The notes beneath the pieces were generated by a model. That model ran no database searches. It had not been told where the DNA came from and saw nothing but the letters and a program-made list of their open reading frames with translations. The translations under genes were made by a program, and so were the position numbers. Shown here one piece after another: positions 27,701 through 35,800 of a DNA stretch of 64,000 nt (position 1 is the first letter of the stretch; every line of letters begins with the position of its first letter). The stretch is from Haliotis asinina. Its lineage: Eukaryota > Mollusca > Gastropoda > Lepetellida > Haliotidae. The stretch lies in the NCBI RefSeq assembly GCF_037392515.1, contig NC_090291.1, positions 42,153,001 to 42,217,000 on the forward strand. Reading direction: 5' to 3'.

Positions 27701-29688
27701 GGTAAAACCATACTCACTCACACATTCAGAAATGAGGGCAGTGGGGTAACCTAATGGTTAAAGTGTTTGCTCATCATGCTGAAGACCTTGGTTTGATTCC
27801 CCTTATGGTTACAAAGTGTGAAGCCCATTTCTGGTGTTTCCCACATTGACATTGCTGGAATATTGCTAAAAGTGGCGTAAAACGATACTCACTCAATCAC
27901 TTTCATTCTGAAAGAAGACATGGTAGTGACTTGGTTCACAGTATGTGTGAAGCCCATTTCTGGTGTCCCCTGCTATGATATTGCTGGGATGTTGCTAAAA
28001 GCAGCATAAAACCTATATCAGATATGATAATGAAATGGTCTACAGTATTTGAAGAGGTTCATGAGGCTGAGTATGAATACATTACCTTTGCACCATGCTT
28101 CTTAAACTCCTCCAGTTCAGTTTCATGTCTTTGAGTTAATTCCGCTTCCAGGGCTGCAACCTGCTCTGTCACCTCTTTCTTCTTCTTCTTGTCACCTTTT
28201 GGTACACTATGTTTCAGCTTCTGAATCTGAGCTGAAAATTTAATAAGATATATTTTAAAAAGTGAAAAAGATTACCTCAAATCTTCCTTCAGTAGATGGC
28301 AGGTTGGGGCTGACAAAGAAACCCAGTCCATACATGCTTGACAATGACCGTAGTATTGTCAGTAGTATTGGCAGTGATGAGTTTTGTACAATTCACATTT
28401 TTAGATGCGGTGCTAATCTATATTTCATTGGATTTTCCTGTAATAAGTACTATCAGCAATTTTACCAGGTTTTAAGATTTCTTCACCATTCTCAAACGCA
28501 CGGAATTCATTAGTTAGTTACCATGGTTACTGGCTAAGGACATGTTCACTATAACTGATACCTTCATCCAACTTATTCATTCTAGTCTGTAGTCATGAAT
28601 CAGGCAGGCATATGGTAAATTAAAGAAGATTTTTTTTTTTAACATTAAAACATTCTATGTTGTCATTTTCAAATGTTCAGAGGTATTTCAAAGCTGGGCC
28701 TAGACTTTTAGTGCTAAGATAGTAGTAAGTTATGTATGACACTTACAGCTATCTTAGCTCTAGGAGCTTCGAAAATCTAGGCCCTGTATCTTAACATTGC
28801 ATTCACAACTGATCCTGCGGTATTGGTCCTAATGCCAATTAAATACATCACAAGGCCATAATTGTTAGAGATATCTTATTCATGTTTTCACTATCATATA
28901 AAAATGTCTCACAAAACATTGTTAAAATCACAATACATTTGTTGTAACTATCATCATGGTGGATTTTTTCATCTTATTGTAATTAAAACAAAAGTACACC
29001 TTGATGAACCCCTGAACAGTTTGAACTCTGACATAGAATACATCACAGTCAAATTTGTATGGTCTAATAAAAACATATTACCCTGACCCTGACAACAGTG
29101 CAAGAATCTGAATTGAAACGTTGATCTTTGTAATTAAACAAGAGGATGCTAGCAAACATTTCTACAATGTTGACCAAACAATTTATTAAAATATGTTTTA
29201 TCAAAGAAAGCTGAAGTAGAATGGACGCTTTTTGACCGTGACATTGTGTAAACTGAATGGGGGACTTTTTAAACAAATCTTAAAATGAATTAGCTCCATC
29301 TTTGAATGCCATATCTTAGTGAACTGCTTATTGTCAATTGTCAGAATACTACCGCCACACTTTCGAATTGTTGCAACGATATCATAATGATATAAAACTG
29401 TTATCAAACATGCTGAAACTATGAAAACATTATGTAAGAATTGAGATCGTCATGTTGAATGAATGAAGCGTCAGTAAAAGGTTAAAAAGTTCATCCGAAT
29501 TGCACGGTCATCAAAAAATGATTTTCTGCATAAAAACTGAAATTCCAAATAGTGAAAGACAAAGAAACATATAAAACAAGTATGGGTGTACCTAATAATT
29601 CTTTTCTCTCTTTCTTTTGTCGTTGTATAATGGCATCCTCTGACACTTCTCCTTCGCCATCCATAGTCGAACTGCCGTGTGCGGCCAT
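493..29688 (-). CDS. OTUD6B: OTUD6B-like deubiquitinase, 5' five coding exons (3' end outside window)
   Basis: This is an OTU-family cysteine protease that removes ubiquitin from proteins. Coding exons on the minus strand are 29592-29688, 28086-28231, 25822-25941, 826-963 and 493-512. The sizes (97, 146, 120, 138, 20 nt) join in one frame and give 173 codons plus TG of codon 174. The N-terminal half is a charged coiled-coil region: residues 17-37 resemble the QRxxKERKEL-AQIQ start of the family, then VPKGDKKKKK (about 42-51) and SKAQKRR (115-121), and exon 4 carries the LTGARH signature. Exon 5 reads IYSDGN plus a split Cys codon, matching the OTU D-G-x-C catalytic box (Asp171, Cys174). The remaining OTU core, including the catalytic His, must lie left of base 493 or outside the window. 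The gene is head to head with RABGGTA. Intron 3 is about 24.9 kb and full of repeats. I am confident of the family; OTUD6A is a less likely name. Confidence 0.9.
826..963 (-). CDS. OTUD6B: OTUD6B coding exon 4
   Basis: The exon has 46 codons in phase 0, starting EKKANQF after a TTTTAG acceptor and ending QIHE before a GTACAC donor. It contains REREERIKEQ and the family signature LTGARH. It continues directly from SKAQKRR of exon 3, although the exons are 24.9 kb apart. Confidence 0.88.
979..1145 (-). repeat. tRNA-derived SINE (family A), degraded
   Basis: From the plus side it reads GAGTGAGTG, then a TTTTAGCAATATnCC tail, then a CACCAGAAATGAGCTTCACACATTATACCCAC body, and ends TTAGGCTACCCCTCTGCC. 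The B-box region is scrambled relative to better copies. Confidence 0.7.
1285..1385 (-). repeat. SINE family B, 3' fragment
   Basis: GAGTGAGTGAGTT is followed by AGCAATATTCCAGCTATATGG and GTCTGGACCAGACAATCCAGTGAT. This is the 3' third of the second SINE family in minus orientation. Confidence 0.7.
2083..2335. repeat. Family A tail joined head to head with a family B SINE
   Basis: Bases 2083-2145 are a minus-oriented family A tail (GTGAGTGAG...TTTTAGCAATATTCCAGCAATATCATGG). Bases 2166-2335 are a plus-oriented family B copy (TAGGTCTTCAGCAACCCATGCTTGTCGTAAGAGG ... ATAGCTGGAATATTGCTG). The related tails point outwards, so the unit is an imperfect palindrome. Confidence 0.7.
3040..3297. repeat. 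ATC/GTC/ACC trinucleotide microsatellite
   Basis: About 250 bases of interrupted CAT, CGT and CAC triplets. Apparent open frames on both strands are poly-Ile/Val/Thr or poly-Met/Val by-products. Confidence 0.95.
4233..4412. repeat. Left 180-bp inverted arm of Penelope-like insertion
   Basis: This arm is near-identical in reverse complement to 4829-5008, both exactly 180 bp. It starts TAAGAATGAAGATTTTATGG and ends AAGCCAGTATAA. Inverted terminal copies are a known arrangement of Penelope-like element ends (pseudo-LTRs). It contains the minus-strand hammerhead-like motif at 4276-4315. Confidence 0.85.
4276..4315 (-). ncRNA. Hammerhead-ribozyme-like motif, minus-strand copy
   Basis: On the minus strand the order is CAC, CTGATGA, a 5-bp hairpin GGAGT/ACTCC with an 8-nt loop, GAAA, CGTT, GTG. 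CAC/GTG would form the base of stem I, the hairpin stem II and ACGT a minimal helix III. One extra A between CTGATGA and stem II departs from the consensus, so activity is uncertain. Penelope-like elements are known to carry minimal hammerheads. Confidence 0.45.
4493..4800 (-). pseudogene. Penelope-like element GIY-YIG endonuclease fragment, frameshifted
   Basis: One minus-strand frame near 4735-4795 reads RGCIYQIPFNCGDLYIGET, a GIY-YIG nuclease start. The next frame reads SAISEHILKNPGHSIRWDD, then LQEAIEIRRQKPAINRDQG and a terminal WDLL, the C-terminal signature of Penelope-like endonucleases. A frameshift and probable small deletion near 4720-4740 split the two halves. No reverse transcriptase remains between the inverted arms, so this is a short non-autonomous derivative. 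Confidence 0.75.
4829..5008. repeat. Right 180-bp inverted arm of Penelope-like insertion
   Basis: It is the reverse-complement partner of 4233-4412, starting TTATACTGGCTTCCAGC and ending CCATAAAATCTTCATTCTTA. It contains the plus-strand hammerhead-like motif. The full unit is therefore 4233-5008 (776 bp), with a 416-bp centre holding the endonuclease remnant. Confidence 0.85.
4926..4965 (+). ncRNA. Hammerhead-ribozyme-like motif, plus-strand copy
   Basis: It shows the same order as the minus-strand copy: CAC, CTGATGA (4929-4935), extra A, GGAGT-loop-ACTCC, GAAA (4955-4958), CGTT, GTG (4963-4965). The predicted cleavage site is after the second T of GTT. The two-base-pair self-complementary helix III (ACGT) suggests it could act only as a dimer. 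Confidence 0.45.
5279..5440 (-). repeat. tRNA-derived SINE (family A)
   Basis: It reads TTTTAGAAATATACCAGCAATATCACAG, CACCAGAAATGGGCTTCACACACTGTACCCATGTGGG, a B-box complement GAACTGAACCC, and TTAACCATTAGGCTAAACCACTGCCCC (A-box complement). Confidence 0.8.
6742..6862. repeat. Short tandem triplication, about 47-50 bp unit
   Basis: Three successive copies of CAAACATACCTTYAYATTGACCATACTACATGTGATGATCATTA, each slightly diverged. Confidence 0.8.
7369..7618 (-). repeat. GAGT microsatellite tail plus SINE family A
   Basis: About 95 bases of (GAGT)n are followed by a family A body in minus orientation, ending CTACCCTACTGTCCCC. The microsatellite has clearly grown from the SINE ACTC tail. Confidence 0.8.
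9378..9521. repeat. CAT/CAC trinucleotide microsatellite
   Basis: A nearly pure CAT and CAC tract. It opens a false poly-His frame on plus and poly-Met/Val on minus. It lies inside OTUD6B intron 3 with no coding context. Confidence 0.95.
11285..11411 (+). other. Unassigned exon-like open segment
   Basis: The frame starts MEFTDLKFILRKIAKSLDR, continues with an acidic and aromatic stretch and ends in a Gln/His-rich run just before a GTACAA. A TTTACAG at 11288-11294 could be an acceptor. Composition looks more coding-like than its surroundings. I do not recognise the protein and found no neighbouring exon, so it may be chance or a fragment of an unknown nested gene on the strand opposite OTUD6B. 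Confidence 0.2.
11943..12557. mobile_element. Pogo/Tigger-like MITE, 615 bp, TA target site
   Basis: It starts CAGTCGAACCCCATTGT and ends in the inverse, ACAACGGGGTTCGACTG. TA flanks both ends (11941-11942 and 12558-12559). Sub-terminal TGTCGAAC motifs recur in both halves. The ends and TA duplication match pogo/Tigger transposons. There is no transposase frame, so it is non-autonomous. Confidence 0.85.
12694..12738. repeat. ATC trinucleotide microsatellite
   Basis: About 15 uninterrupted ATC units. Confidence 0.95.
13130..13196. repeat. Dispersed repeat with inverted relative at 34420-34475
   Basis: TTGCCCGAAATGAAAATG ... GACTTGTCC...GTCAGGCAATGGG is the reverse complement, with divergence, of CATTGCCCGATGCCCGGGACAAG...TTTCGGGCAACC at 34420-34475. 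Confidence 0.5.
13200..13293 (+). repeat. SINE family B, 3' fragment
   Basis: AATCACTGGACTGTC ... ATAGCTGGTATATTGTTGAGTGTAGCGTAAAC matches the family B tail. Confidence 0.6.
15387..15905. repeat. Imperfect inverted repeat, about 100-bp arms
   Basis: The left arm (about 15387-15494: GCCATCCTTGATATCTCCAGG ... ATACCCTGGATGCATCTACGG ... TTATTACCTC) pairs with the right arm (about 15811-15905: GAGGTAATAATATTATCGGG ... CCGTAGATGCATCCAGGGTAT ... AGGATGGTTAAATGCC). The centre is about 315 bp. It is probably a degraded foldback element or inverted duplication. The overlapping frames of about 100 aa match nothing I know. Confidence 0.65.
16867..17410. repeat. Diverged direct duplication, about 380 bp apart
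   Basis: 16867-17005 and 17250-17405 share AAGTGACTTTCAC, CATCWGGTTTCYCACAGAGTCA, CCATACAYGRCAGCAAGATTTTAT and AACAAAARGTCATGA in the same order. Confidence 0.7.
17862..17972. repeat. Two-copy tandem repeat, about 56 bp unit
   Basis: CATGCTGCATCGATATC...GGATAAGCATCACCTCCACTGTGAACACA is repeated as CATACTGCATCGATATC...GGATACGCATCACCTCAACTGTGGACACA. Confidence 0.8.
18383..19195 (-). pseudogene. Dead Tc1-family transposase
   Basis: Minus-strand pieces in several frames read in order. First MPRLTSAQCHEAMGMVRGGM with SQRKVAAHFHCHWNTISA (paired-like helix-turn-helix). Then a piece with FTDESMFNISHS (first catalytic Asp). Then SVMIWGG, FQGNLTGVSYRDHIIRPV, and GPGLTFQQDNVCPHTAR with the second Asp and its HTA motif. 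Frameshifts and stops break it repeatedly, and the C-terminal third with the last acidic residue is missing. It cannot encode active transposase. It ends about 100 bp from the satellite array. Confidence 0.85.
19297..24508. repeat. 47-bp satellite array, about 111 copies, 5.2 kb
   Basis: Tandem units of 47 bp run from CTGTATGCACAGTTTCTGTG to ATACCTGTACACAATGT. Identity is near total except one base (GCC-T/G/C-AGTATA) that varies between copies. I count 111 units. The left part mixes T and G units, about units 37-50 are all T, units 51-66 follow a G-T-T rhythm, and units 96-110 are all G. Indel-bearing copies cluster near the right end (23140-23300, 24235, 24310). The array lies in OTUD6B intron 3. 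Long minus-strand frames (up to 370 aa) arise because three units equal 47 codons and the G variant removes a stop; they are not genes. Confidence 0.97.
25822..25941 (-). CDS. OTUD6B: OTUD6B coding exon 3
   Basis: The exon has 40 codons, phase 0 at both ends, acceptor CATTCAG and donor GTAGGT. It encodes VKEVIDKLDQLG, an acidic linker, and KASKAQKRR, the conserved basic motif before the LTGARH exon. Confidence 0.9.
26041..26300. repeat. Dispersed repeat, copy 1 (related copy at 52100-52335)
   Basis: It shares with 52100-52335, in order, TTACAATACTGAATCATTT, TTCAAAATTTAGTA, AAAATATTTCTTGCATGTTTTTATCATTT, GTGAAGAAAACACAGGTTCCTGTG and a TCTGATGTAACAG...ATATAGCCTAACTTT-like segment, all diverged. 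I do not recognise the family. Confidence 0.55.
26812..26943 (-). repeat. tRNA-derived SINE (family A), 5' two thirds
   Basis: It shows CACACCAGAACTAGGCTTCACTCGATGTACCCATG, then GGAATCAAACCC (B-box complement), and TTCAACCACTAGGCTACACCACTGCCC (A-box complement). Confidence 0.75.
27222..27465 (+). repeat. SINE family B, near full length, with ACTC tail
   Basis: The order is TCTTCAGTAACCCATACTTG, TAAGAGGCAAC, TTGTATCCCAGTTGTGCAGATTGATGCTCATGCTGTTGATCACTGGATTGTCTGGTCCAGACT, TGGAATATTGCTGAGTG, and (CACT)n. Confidence 0.85.
27578..27900 (+). repeat. Two tandem tRNA-derived SINE copies (family A)
   Basis: Copy one (27578-27725) has GGTGGGGTAGCTTTGTGGTTAAAG (A-box) and a rearranged body ending ACTCACTCA. 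Copy two (27735-27900) has GTGGGGTAACCTAATGGTTAAAG (A-box), GGTTTGATTCCCC (B-box), GTGTGAAGCCCATTTCTGGTG, and the tail TGCTGGAATATTGCTAAAAGTGGCGTAAAAC plus ACTCACTC. The A- and B-box spacing is that of a tRNA-derived polymerase III promoter. Confidence 0.85.
27944..28012 (+). repeat. SINE family A, 3' fragment
   Basis: GTGTGAAGCCCATTTCTGGTGTCCCC is followed by TGATATTGCTGGGATGTTGCTAAAAGCAGCATAAAACC. Confidence 0.75.
28086..28231 (-). CDS. OTUD6B: OTUD6B coding exon 2
   Basis: The exon is 146 nt: two bases completing Ala33, then 48 codons. It starts QIQKLKHSVPKGDKKKKKE and ends EFKKHGAK. The acceptor is AATTTTCAG and the donor GTAAT. It encodes the basic coiled-coil region of the N-terminal half. 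Confidence 0.9.
28690..28787. repeat. Foldback element, about 98 bp
   Basis: GGGCCTAGACTTTTAGTGCTAAGATAG...TAAGT pairs with ACTTACAGCTATCTTAGCTCTAGGAGCTTCGAAAATCTAGGCCC. A hairpin MITE is likely. Confidence 0.7.
29592..29688 (-). CDS. OTUD6B: OTUD6B coding exon 1 with start codon
   Basis: The ATG at 29688 opens MAAHGSSTMDGEGEVSED, then QRQKKERKELL. The exon ends after one base of the next codon at donor GTACAC. A second in-frame Met (residue 9) exists, but Met1 is the furthest upstream start in this frame and is preferred. Confidence 0.88.
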
Positions 29689-29842
29689 GACACAGGAAGC
29701 ACGTTGACTGGAACTCTCCTGCTTTGAAACACACGTTTGGACTAAATGCGGAAGTGATGTTGTGAACTAAATATAGATTCTTGGAGGTGTTCCCCAAACA
29801 TTGGCAGTGGGATCTGAGTTGCCGATCTTGTGGCGACTGAAA
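29689..29842. promoter_or_regulatory. Divergent OTUD6B/RABGGTA promoter region
   Basis: Only 154 bp separate the two start codons, which point away from each other. The segment is richer in CG dinucleotides than its surroundings. It holds GCGGAAGTG (29748-29756), close to the ETS/GABP consensus, and CAGGAAGC (29693-29700). Both 5' UTRs must be very short or overlap. Shared control is inferred from layout; no transcript evidence is available here. Confidence 0.65.
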
Positions 29843-29845
29843 ATG
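29843..29845 (+). CDS. RABGGTA: RABGGTA coding exon 1, start codon only
   Basis: ATG is followed immediately by a donor GTATGC, and exon 2 begins with CAC (His2) in phase 0, so the start codon is the only coding codon of exon 1. Exon 2 has no suitable in-frame ATG before HGRLKVK. The assignment depends on the expected MHGRL start and on position beside the divergent promoter. Confidence 0.7.
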
Positions 29846-32800
29846 GTATGCATGAGTTATATATTGTAAACATAGCTCTCATATATGTCAGTTTTTTTGG
29901 AAATCGTGTAGTTTATATGATATGGTATAATTCGTATCTGATCTCTCGGATACGTTAGTGGAATATGAATAATGATATGTAAAATCATTGATCAACAAGA
30001 AATGGTAAACGGTGTTGATATCCGTTACAAATACAATTATTATGTATTATAACAATACTTATCCGGTGCAAAGTAGCTACAGCGTATTTCCTTTGTTTCA
30101 TCTGACGCCTATACTTGTGCCTAATTTATGCTTTCGTAAGTGAGTGGGTAGGGTTTTACTTTTACACCACTTTGATGCTCTATAGCAGTGATGAAGGTCG
30201 TTACTGTTTACCAGTTTGGCAAAATCCACATGCATGATTAAGCTGTTGGCAACGCTAGATACATAGCAGGGATGAAAAAGGCATTTGAACCTGCTCTTTA
30301 GGTTTCTTGCTCGCACAAAGGACAATTGTTTACCGTACAATTGTTGTGCCTCACATGACTGAGCCATCATGACTCATGCAACTATATTTAATGTTATATT
30401 AATGTATGGTTATATAAGTACAACTCTGATCATAATAGTCATTAATTGTTTGATATGACAAGCATTTATCTAAAAGCCTATTTTGTACACATCTATTAAT
30501 AACAATATATGCCAGCACCTTTTGCAGATAGTAAGAGCCTGAATATGTGCACTATTTAAATATCTTGAATTAATAAATAAATGTTTCATGAAGTACCCAG
30601 CGCCAGGAAGAGCATCCTGACCAGTTGTAAAAAACAAAATATAGCCAAGAGAGTCTAAAATAAGTGGCAAGTCTAGATTACCACAGTTTCAGGAGAAAAT
30701 ATTGAAAGTTTTCATTATATTTTCTGATTATAAATTAGGAACTCTTTTTTTATGTAAAATGTGTTCATTTCATTGACTAGATGTTGGTCTAGCTGACAAG
30801 CTACTACAAGATTCTGTATGTAGTGTGTACATGTCCATGACAGTTGATAGTGCATATTTTATTCTGGATATTAAATATTATTAAATATTTGATTTTACAG
30901 AAAAACACTGCATAGAAGAAGTATATTTAACAAACATTTATGAAGGTTGATCTTTGAAAATAAGGTTAATTTATACAGCATATGGATTTAATATATACCT
31001 GCCTATATTACAGGACATATAATAGGTGACACAACTCTTTCTACAAGATCAGTGGCTTTGTATTGCATATCACCACGGCCTATCCTTGATTTGTTCACAC
31101 CAGTTAGTCCAGTATAGCATGCTTGTACTTTATACCATTACAAGTTTATGCCATGTATGTTTTGTTTTATGGTGTAAAGGTGATAAATCAGCTGCTTATC
31201 ATACTTGTAATATCAAGTTTTCTGTTATAATTTAGCATAGGCACCTTCAGATAATAACTTCCAATACATACTGTGGAAGATTGTAGTGTAAGTCACACGT
31301 CCTCTGTCTCCATCTCATTGAGCATGGTATGCGTTGGTCTTGTCCTGTGTATAAGTCTGTATATTAGGCGAGAAAGATTGAAACATATTTTACAAAAAAT
31401 GTGATGCTAAAGAATGGACATATATCACATAAGTTTGATGGGAGTATAGGAGGCATTAAGTTCACTGTGCAAAGTTGCCTCCCTTTGCCACACCAGGAAC
31501 CTGTGAATGTGTGTCTGAATCCTGGTTGGCATCAGTTCTGTTTCTATGTTTGTCCAGCATTTCCATCCATGTAGGTTTCACTAAAGTGGCTGACACACCA
31601 TCATATAATTGCAGTTATGTTCAAAGTGGTGTTTTGTCCATCTTACCCTCCTAGGTGCCCTTTTTGGACAACAAGAATCATCATCATTCATTTATGGGGA
31701 ATATTTTTACATTGAAATGAAATAGAACAAAGGCACTACTGTTCAAAGTAGCCAGTAGAAATTCCTGCTATTTGTTTTCAAACGTTCCTCCATGTAACAA
31801 TATTAACATGTTATATTTGGGATTCCACTTTCTCAGTAAGTATCGATTCTAGTACTTTAGTTGGGTTAGCTCTAACAAGGAAGTACCAGAATCTGAACTG
31901 TGCTGAGAAACTATAATCCCAAATATAACATGTCACATTTGACTGCTTTCTACACAGTATTGTGTATTCAGTCCTCTACATCCTCTGTTTGCCATGGTTA
32001 CACATTTTACTGAACCATTTAATCAATAATAAGGCTAGGTTTCTCACTTGTTAAAGTTTGATCTTGGTTGCAGCACGGAAGACTGAAAGTGAAAACAACT
32101 GCAGAGCAACAAGAAGCTAAGAGGAAAGAAAGAGAAAAGAAACTAAAGATTTACAATGCAGCTGTCCAAAAAATAACCCTAAAGGTGAAGCACACTTATC
32201 AAATTATGAATCCTGTGAAGATCAGGGTTAGAACTGATCTTTAGTAACAGATGCTCAAAGTTATGGGGTTGGGTGACCTGCCCAAGATATCTCATTGTAT
32301 CCCAACAGAATATTGATGCTTATGATACTGATTACTGGATTGTCTGGTCTAGGCTTTATTTTTTGCAGAATGCCCCTGTGTATAGTATATTTTTTATGGA
32401 GTTGGACATTAAACAACAAACACTTTGTAGCATCCAAATCTTTGGTGTGTTATTCTTTAAATATTTTTGTCAAAAACAGGTTTCAAAAGAGCATTGTGTA
32501 ACTTATTCACTTGCTTACACATTTTGACTCAAATTGTCTTATTTTTGTATTGTAGCGCCAACAGCAGGAATATGATGAAGAAGCGCTGCACATTACTGCT
32601 GAAATTTTGACCGCCAATTCTGATTTCTATTCTTTGTGGAACTACAGGAAAGAAATCTTTAAACATTTCAGGGAAGAGAAGTAAGAAACACCATGTTTTA
32701 GTCAATATCATATTCTGATACCAAACACCCTGTGTGAATACCAAGACACTTGTAACGGTGTGGGCTACAACTGGCCTTAAGCAGCTATACTTGTCATAAG

Positions 32801-35800
32801 AGATGAATAACGTGGTCAGGTGGTCAGTTTTGCTGACTTGATGGAAACATAACATCATGTCCCCATTGCATAGTTTGATGCACATGCCGTTGATCACTGG
32901 ATTGTCTGGTCCAGACTAGTTTATTTACAGATTTCGTTCATGTATCTGGAATATTGCTGAGTCTCGCATTACACAACAACAGAAATCTAGTTTCTCATAA
33001 AATAGGTGGTACCCCTTTTCAGCAGGATTCAAGATTGGAAGTTCCCCAAAGATTACATTGATTTAAGCAAATATGAGCCAGGATGAGGAAAAATACTTAT
33101 TTCATAGAGTAATAATATTTTTTCATTTTTATCCTGACTCACACACTGAATTCATGATTTGGAAATAACAAAAATAGAGAGAGTGACAAATCACCAGTTG
33201 GTCACATGGGGAATGAATATACATGCACAGTAAAGGGATCCATTTGGGTGAGATGTTTTTGCTGTTCTTTTGAACATAATACAATGGTTTCATTATATCA
33301 CAAGTTAAGAGACACAGAAGCAAATAGGGTGAGTCAGGATAAATATGAAATACATATACACTGAAAAATACATTACTGACTCTATGTGTTGTGTCCCCAG
33401 ATCCGAAGAAGAGCTCCAGACACTGTACCAGCAGGAGCTGTACTTCTTGGAGGCATGTCTAAAGGGCAACCCTAAGTCGTATGGCACGTGGCATCATCGT
33501 TGCTTCGTCCTTGACAACATGCCGAAACCAGACTGGGAGCGAGAACTACAGCTCTGCAACCAGTTCCTTGAATATGATGAAAGGAACTGTAAGTGTGATC
33601 CTAGAAGTGACGTTGTGGTTTAGATTTCTTAGTGATGACTGAAAAAAAATGTATGTTCGTTGTTCAAAAGGTTTATTTTCAGAGTACATGGCAACAGTGG
33701 GTTACATAGAGGCAGCCATCTTGTAATCTTATAAAACATGAACTTTTAATGAAAAAGTGGGAATGGTAAATCAACTCCTTCATAACACACAACTTCTTGA
33801 TGATTCTATATTTACAACAGGAAGTTGTTATCATCCAATAAAAAAATGTGTTCAGTTTTAAGCTTTTAATTCTAATCTGTGTCAACTCCGGCATTGACAA
33901 ATTTATGAAAACATGCAAAAAAACCATTTAAGTTACAGTGTAATGAAAGGTGTTTATTTCACGGAACTAGTACTTGTCCATTCATTCCTTAATCTTTGAT
34001 GGGTTTGATAAAATATTTAAAAACTGAACACAGACAATTCTTGATTGTCTTCTAAATGGCTTTAACCTTGGTAACCAATCTCTTCCCACAGTTCACTGCT
34101 GGGACTACCGAAGGTTTGTTGTGTCGAGGTCTAAAGTGTCGCTGGAATCAGAGTTTGAATTCACGACAGACAAAATTAGCAGCAATTTTTCCAACTACTC
34201 GTCTTGGCATTATCGCAGCAAGTTGTTGCCAGCAATCTTCCCAGACCCAAACCAGCCACGCCTAGTCCAGGAAAATCAGATGCTGCAAGGTGTGTTAATC
34301 GTCAGTTGTTATTGTGGTGTTACTGTTGTCAGAAATATATCAGGACAGTCATATTGGCCTTTTAGTAATGAATTACAGTTACGATATACCAAGAAACCTT
34401 ACCTTGTGCAGGAGTTCAAAAGTCCCATTGCCCGATGCCCGGGACAAGTAAGTTTTCATTTCGGGCAACCAAATAATGGTTTCTTACTTTTCCATGGGCT
34501 ACTAGATAATTTCAACTTATGGTTTCAATTGAGTGAGTGAGTTACGTTTTACGCCGCTTTTAGCAATATTCCAGCAATATCACAGCGGGGGACACCAGAA
34601 AATGGGCTTCACACATTGTACCCATGTGGGGAATCGAACCCAGGTCTTCGGCGTGACGAGCGAACGCCTTAACCACTACACTACCCCACCGCCCCTATGG
34701 TTTCAAAGTGCAAATTTCATTTCATATCTGCTCATTATAAAGCTATCAAAGTTAGCAATAATAATAAAGTAGAGCTAGTAGAGAATAAAATTATCACTCT
34801 TTGATAAATAGTCCAGGAAACATTAACATCACGAATTGTGCCATAAAGTCAGGGCAGGTGGAAAATTAGTCAGAACATGTTACTTTCTTGAAGTCACTTA
34901 CCCTGTGGCATGTGGCTTTTAAAAATATTTCTGAACCACTGGTGTGGTCAGGTTTGTTTACTTAAATGATGCATCTAACTTGTAAGTGTATCCTGCTTTT
35001 GCATAGATCAGCTTTCGTGATTTCAATCACTGGATTTATTTGATTATGTAAAAACTGCTCACATAGCTGAAATAGTGCTGAGTGTGGTATAAACTGCAAA
35101 CCAATTCTACACAAGGATATACCGCAGTCAGCAAGTTACCATGGTTACTGAATCTGAACTGAACAAACCAGTGGTTGATAGCATGAATAAAGCAGATGCA
35201 GTACAGTTGTATCCAGTCAATTGTTTCGATCATGCTCCACTCTATTCCATTCCCTCCATTGAAAATCTGAGTTAGAATTTGTCTTCAGTAACCCTCGCTT
35301 GTAAGAGGCGACTTATGGGATCAGGCTCACTGATCCCAGTTGTGTAGAATGATGCTCATGATGTTAATCATTGGATTGTCATGTCCAGACCAGAGGATTT
35401 TAGATCACCACCATATAACTGGAATATTGCTGAGTGTGGTGTTAAACAACAAACAAAACACAAATCATAATCCTTGCATTATATGTTTTTAACTCTTATG
35501 ATCTGTTTGTGTCATTCTTATGCTTGTCACCTCTTGTCACCTGTACAGCCTACATCAGTTGTGTAATACATTTTCCCCAGAACATGAAACAGTCCAGAAT
35601 GCATTTTTCACCGACCCTGATGACCAGAGTGCATGGTTTTACCACAGGTGGCTGCTGGGAAGAGGTAAGGCTAAAATCTTGGCGAAATAATGTTTAACTT
35701 GTGGCAGCAGTAAGTGCAATACAGAAACTCATAGCTGATGTTTTCTGTAATGCCTTCAAAAGGATCTAGCATTGATGGAATTGTACAGCAAATTCAGGCT

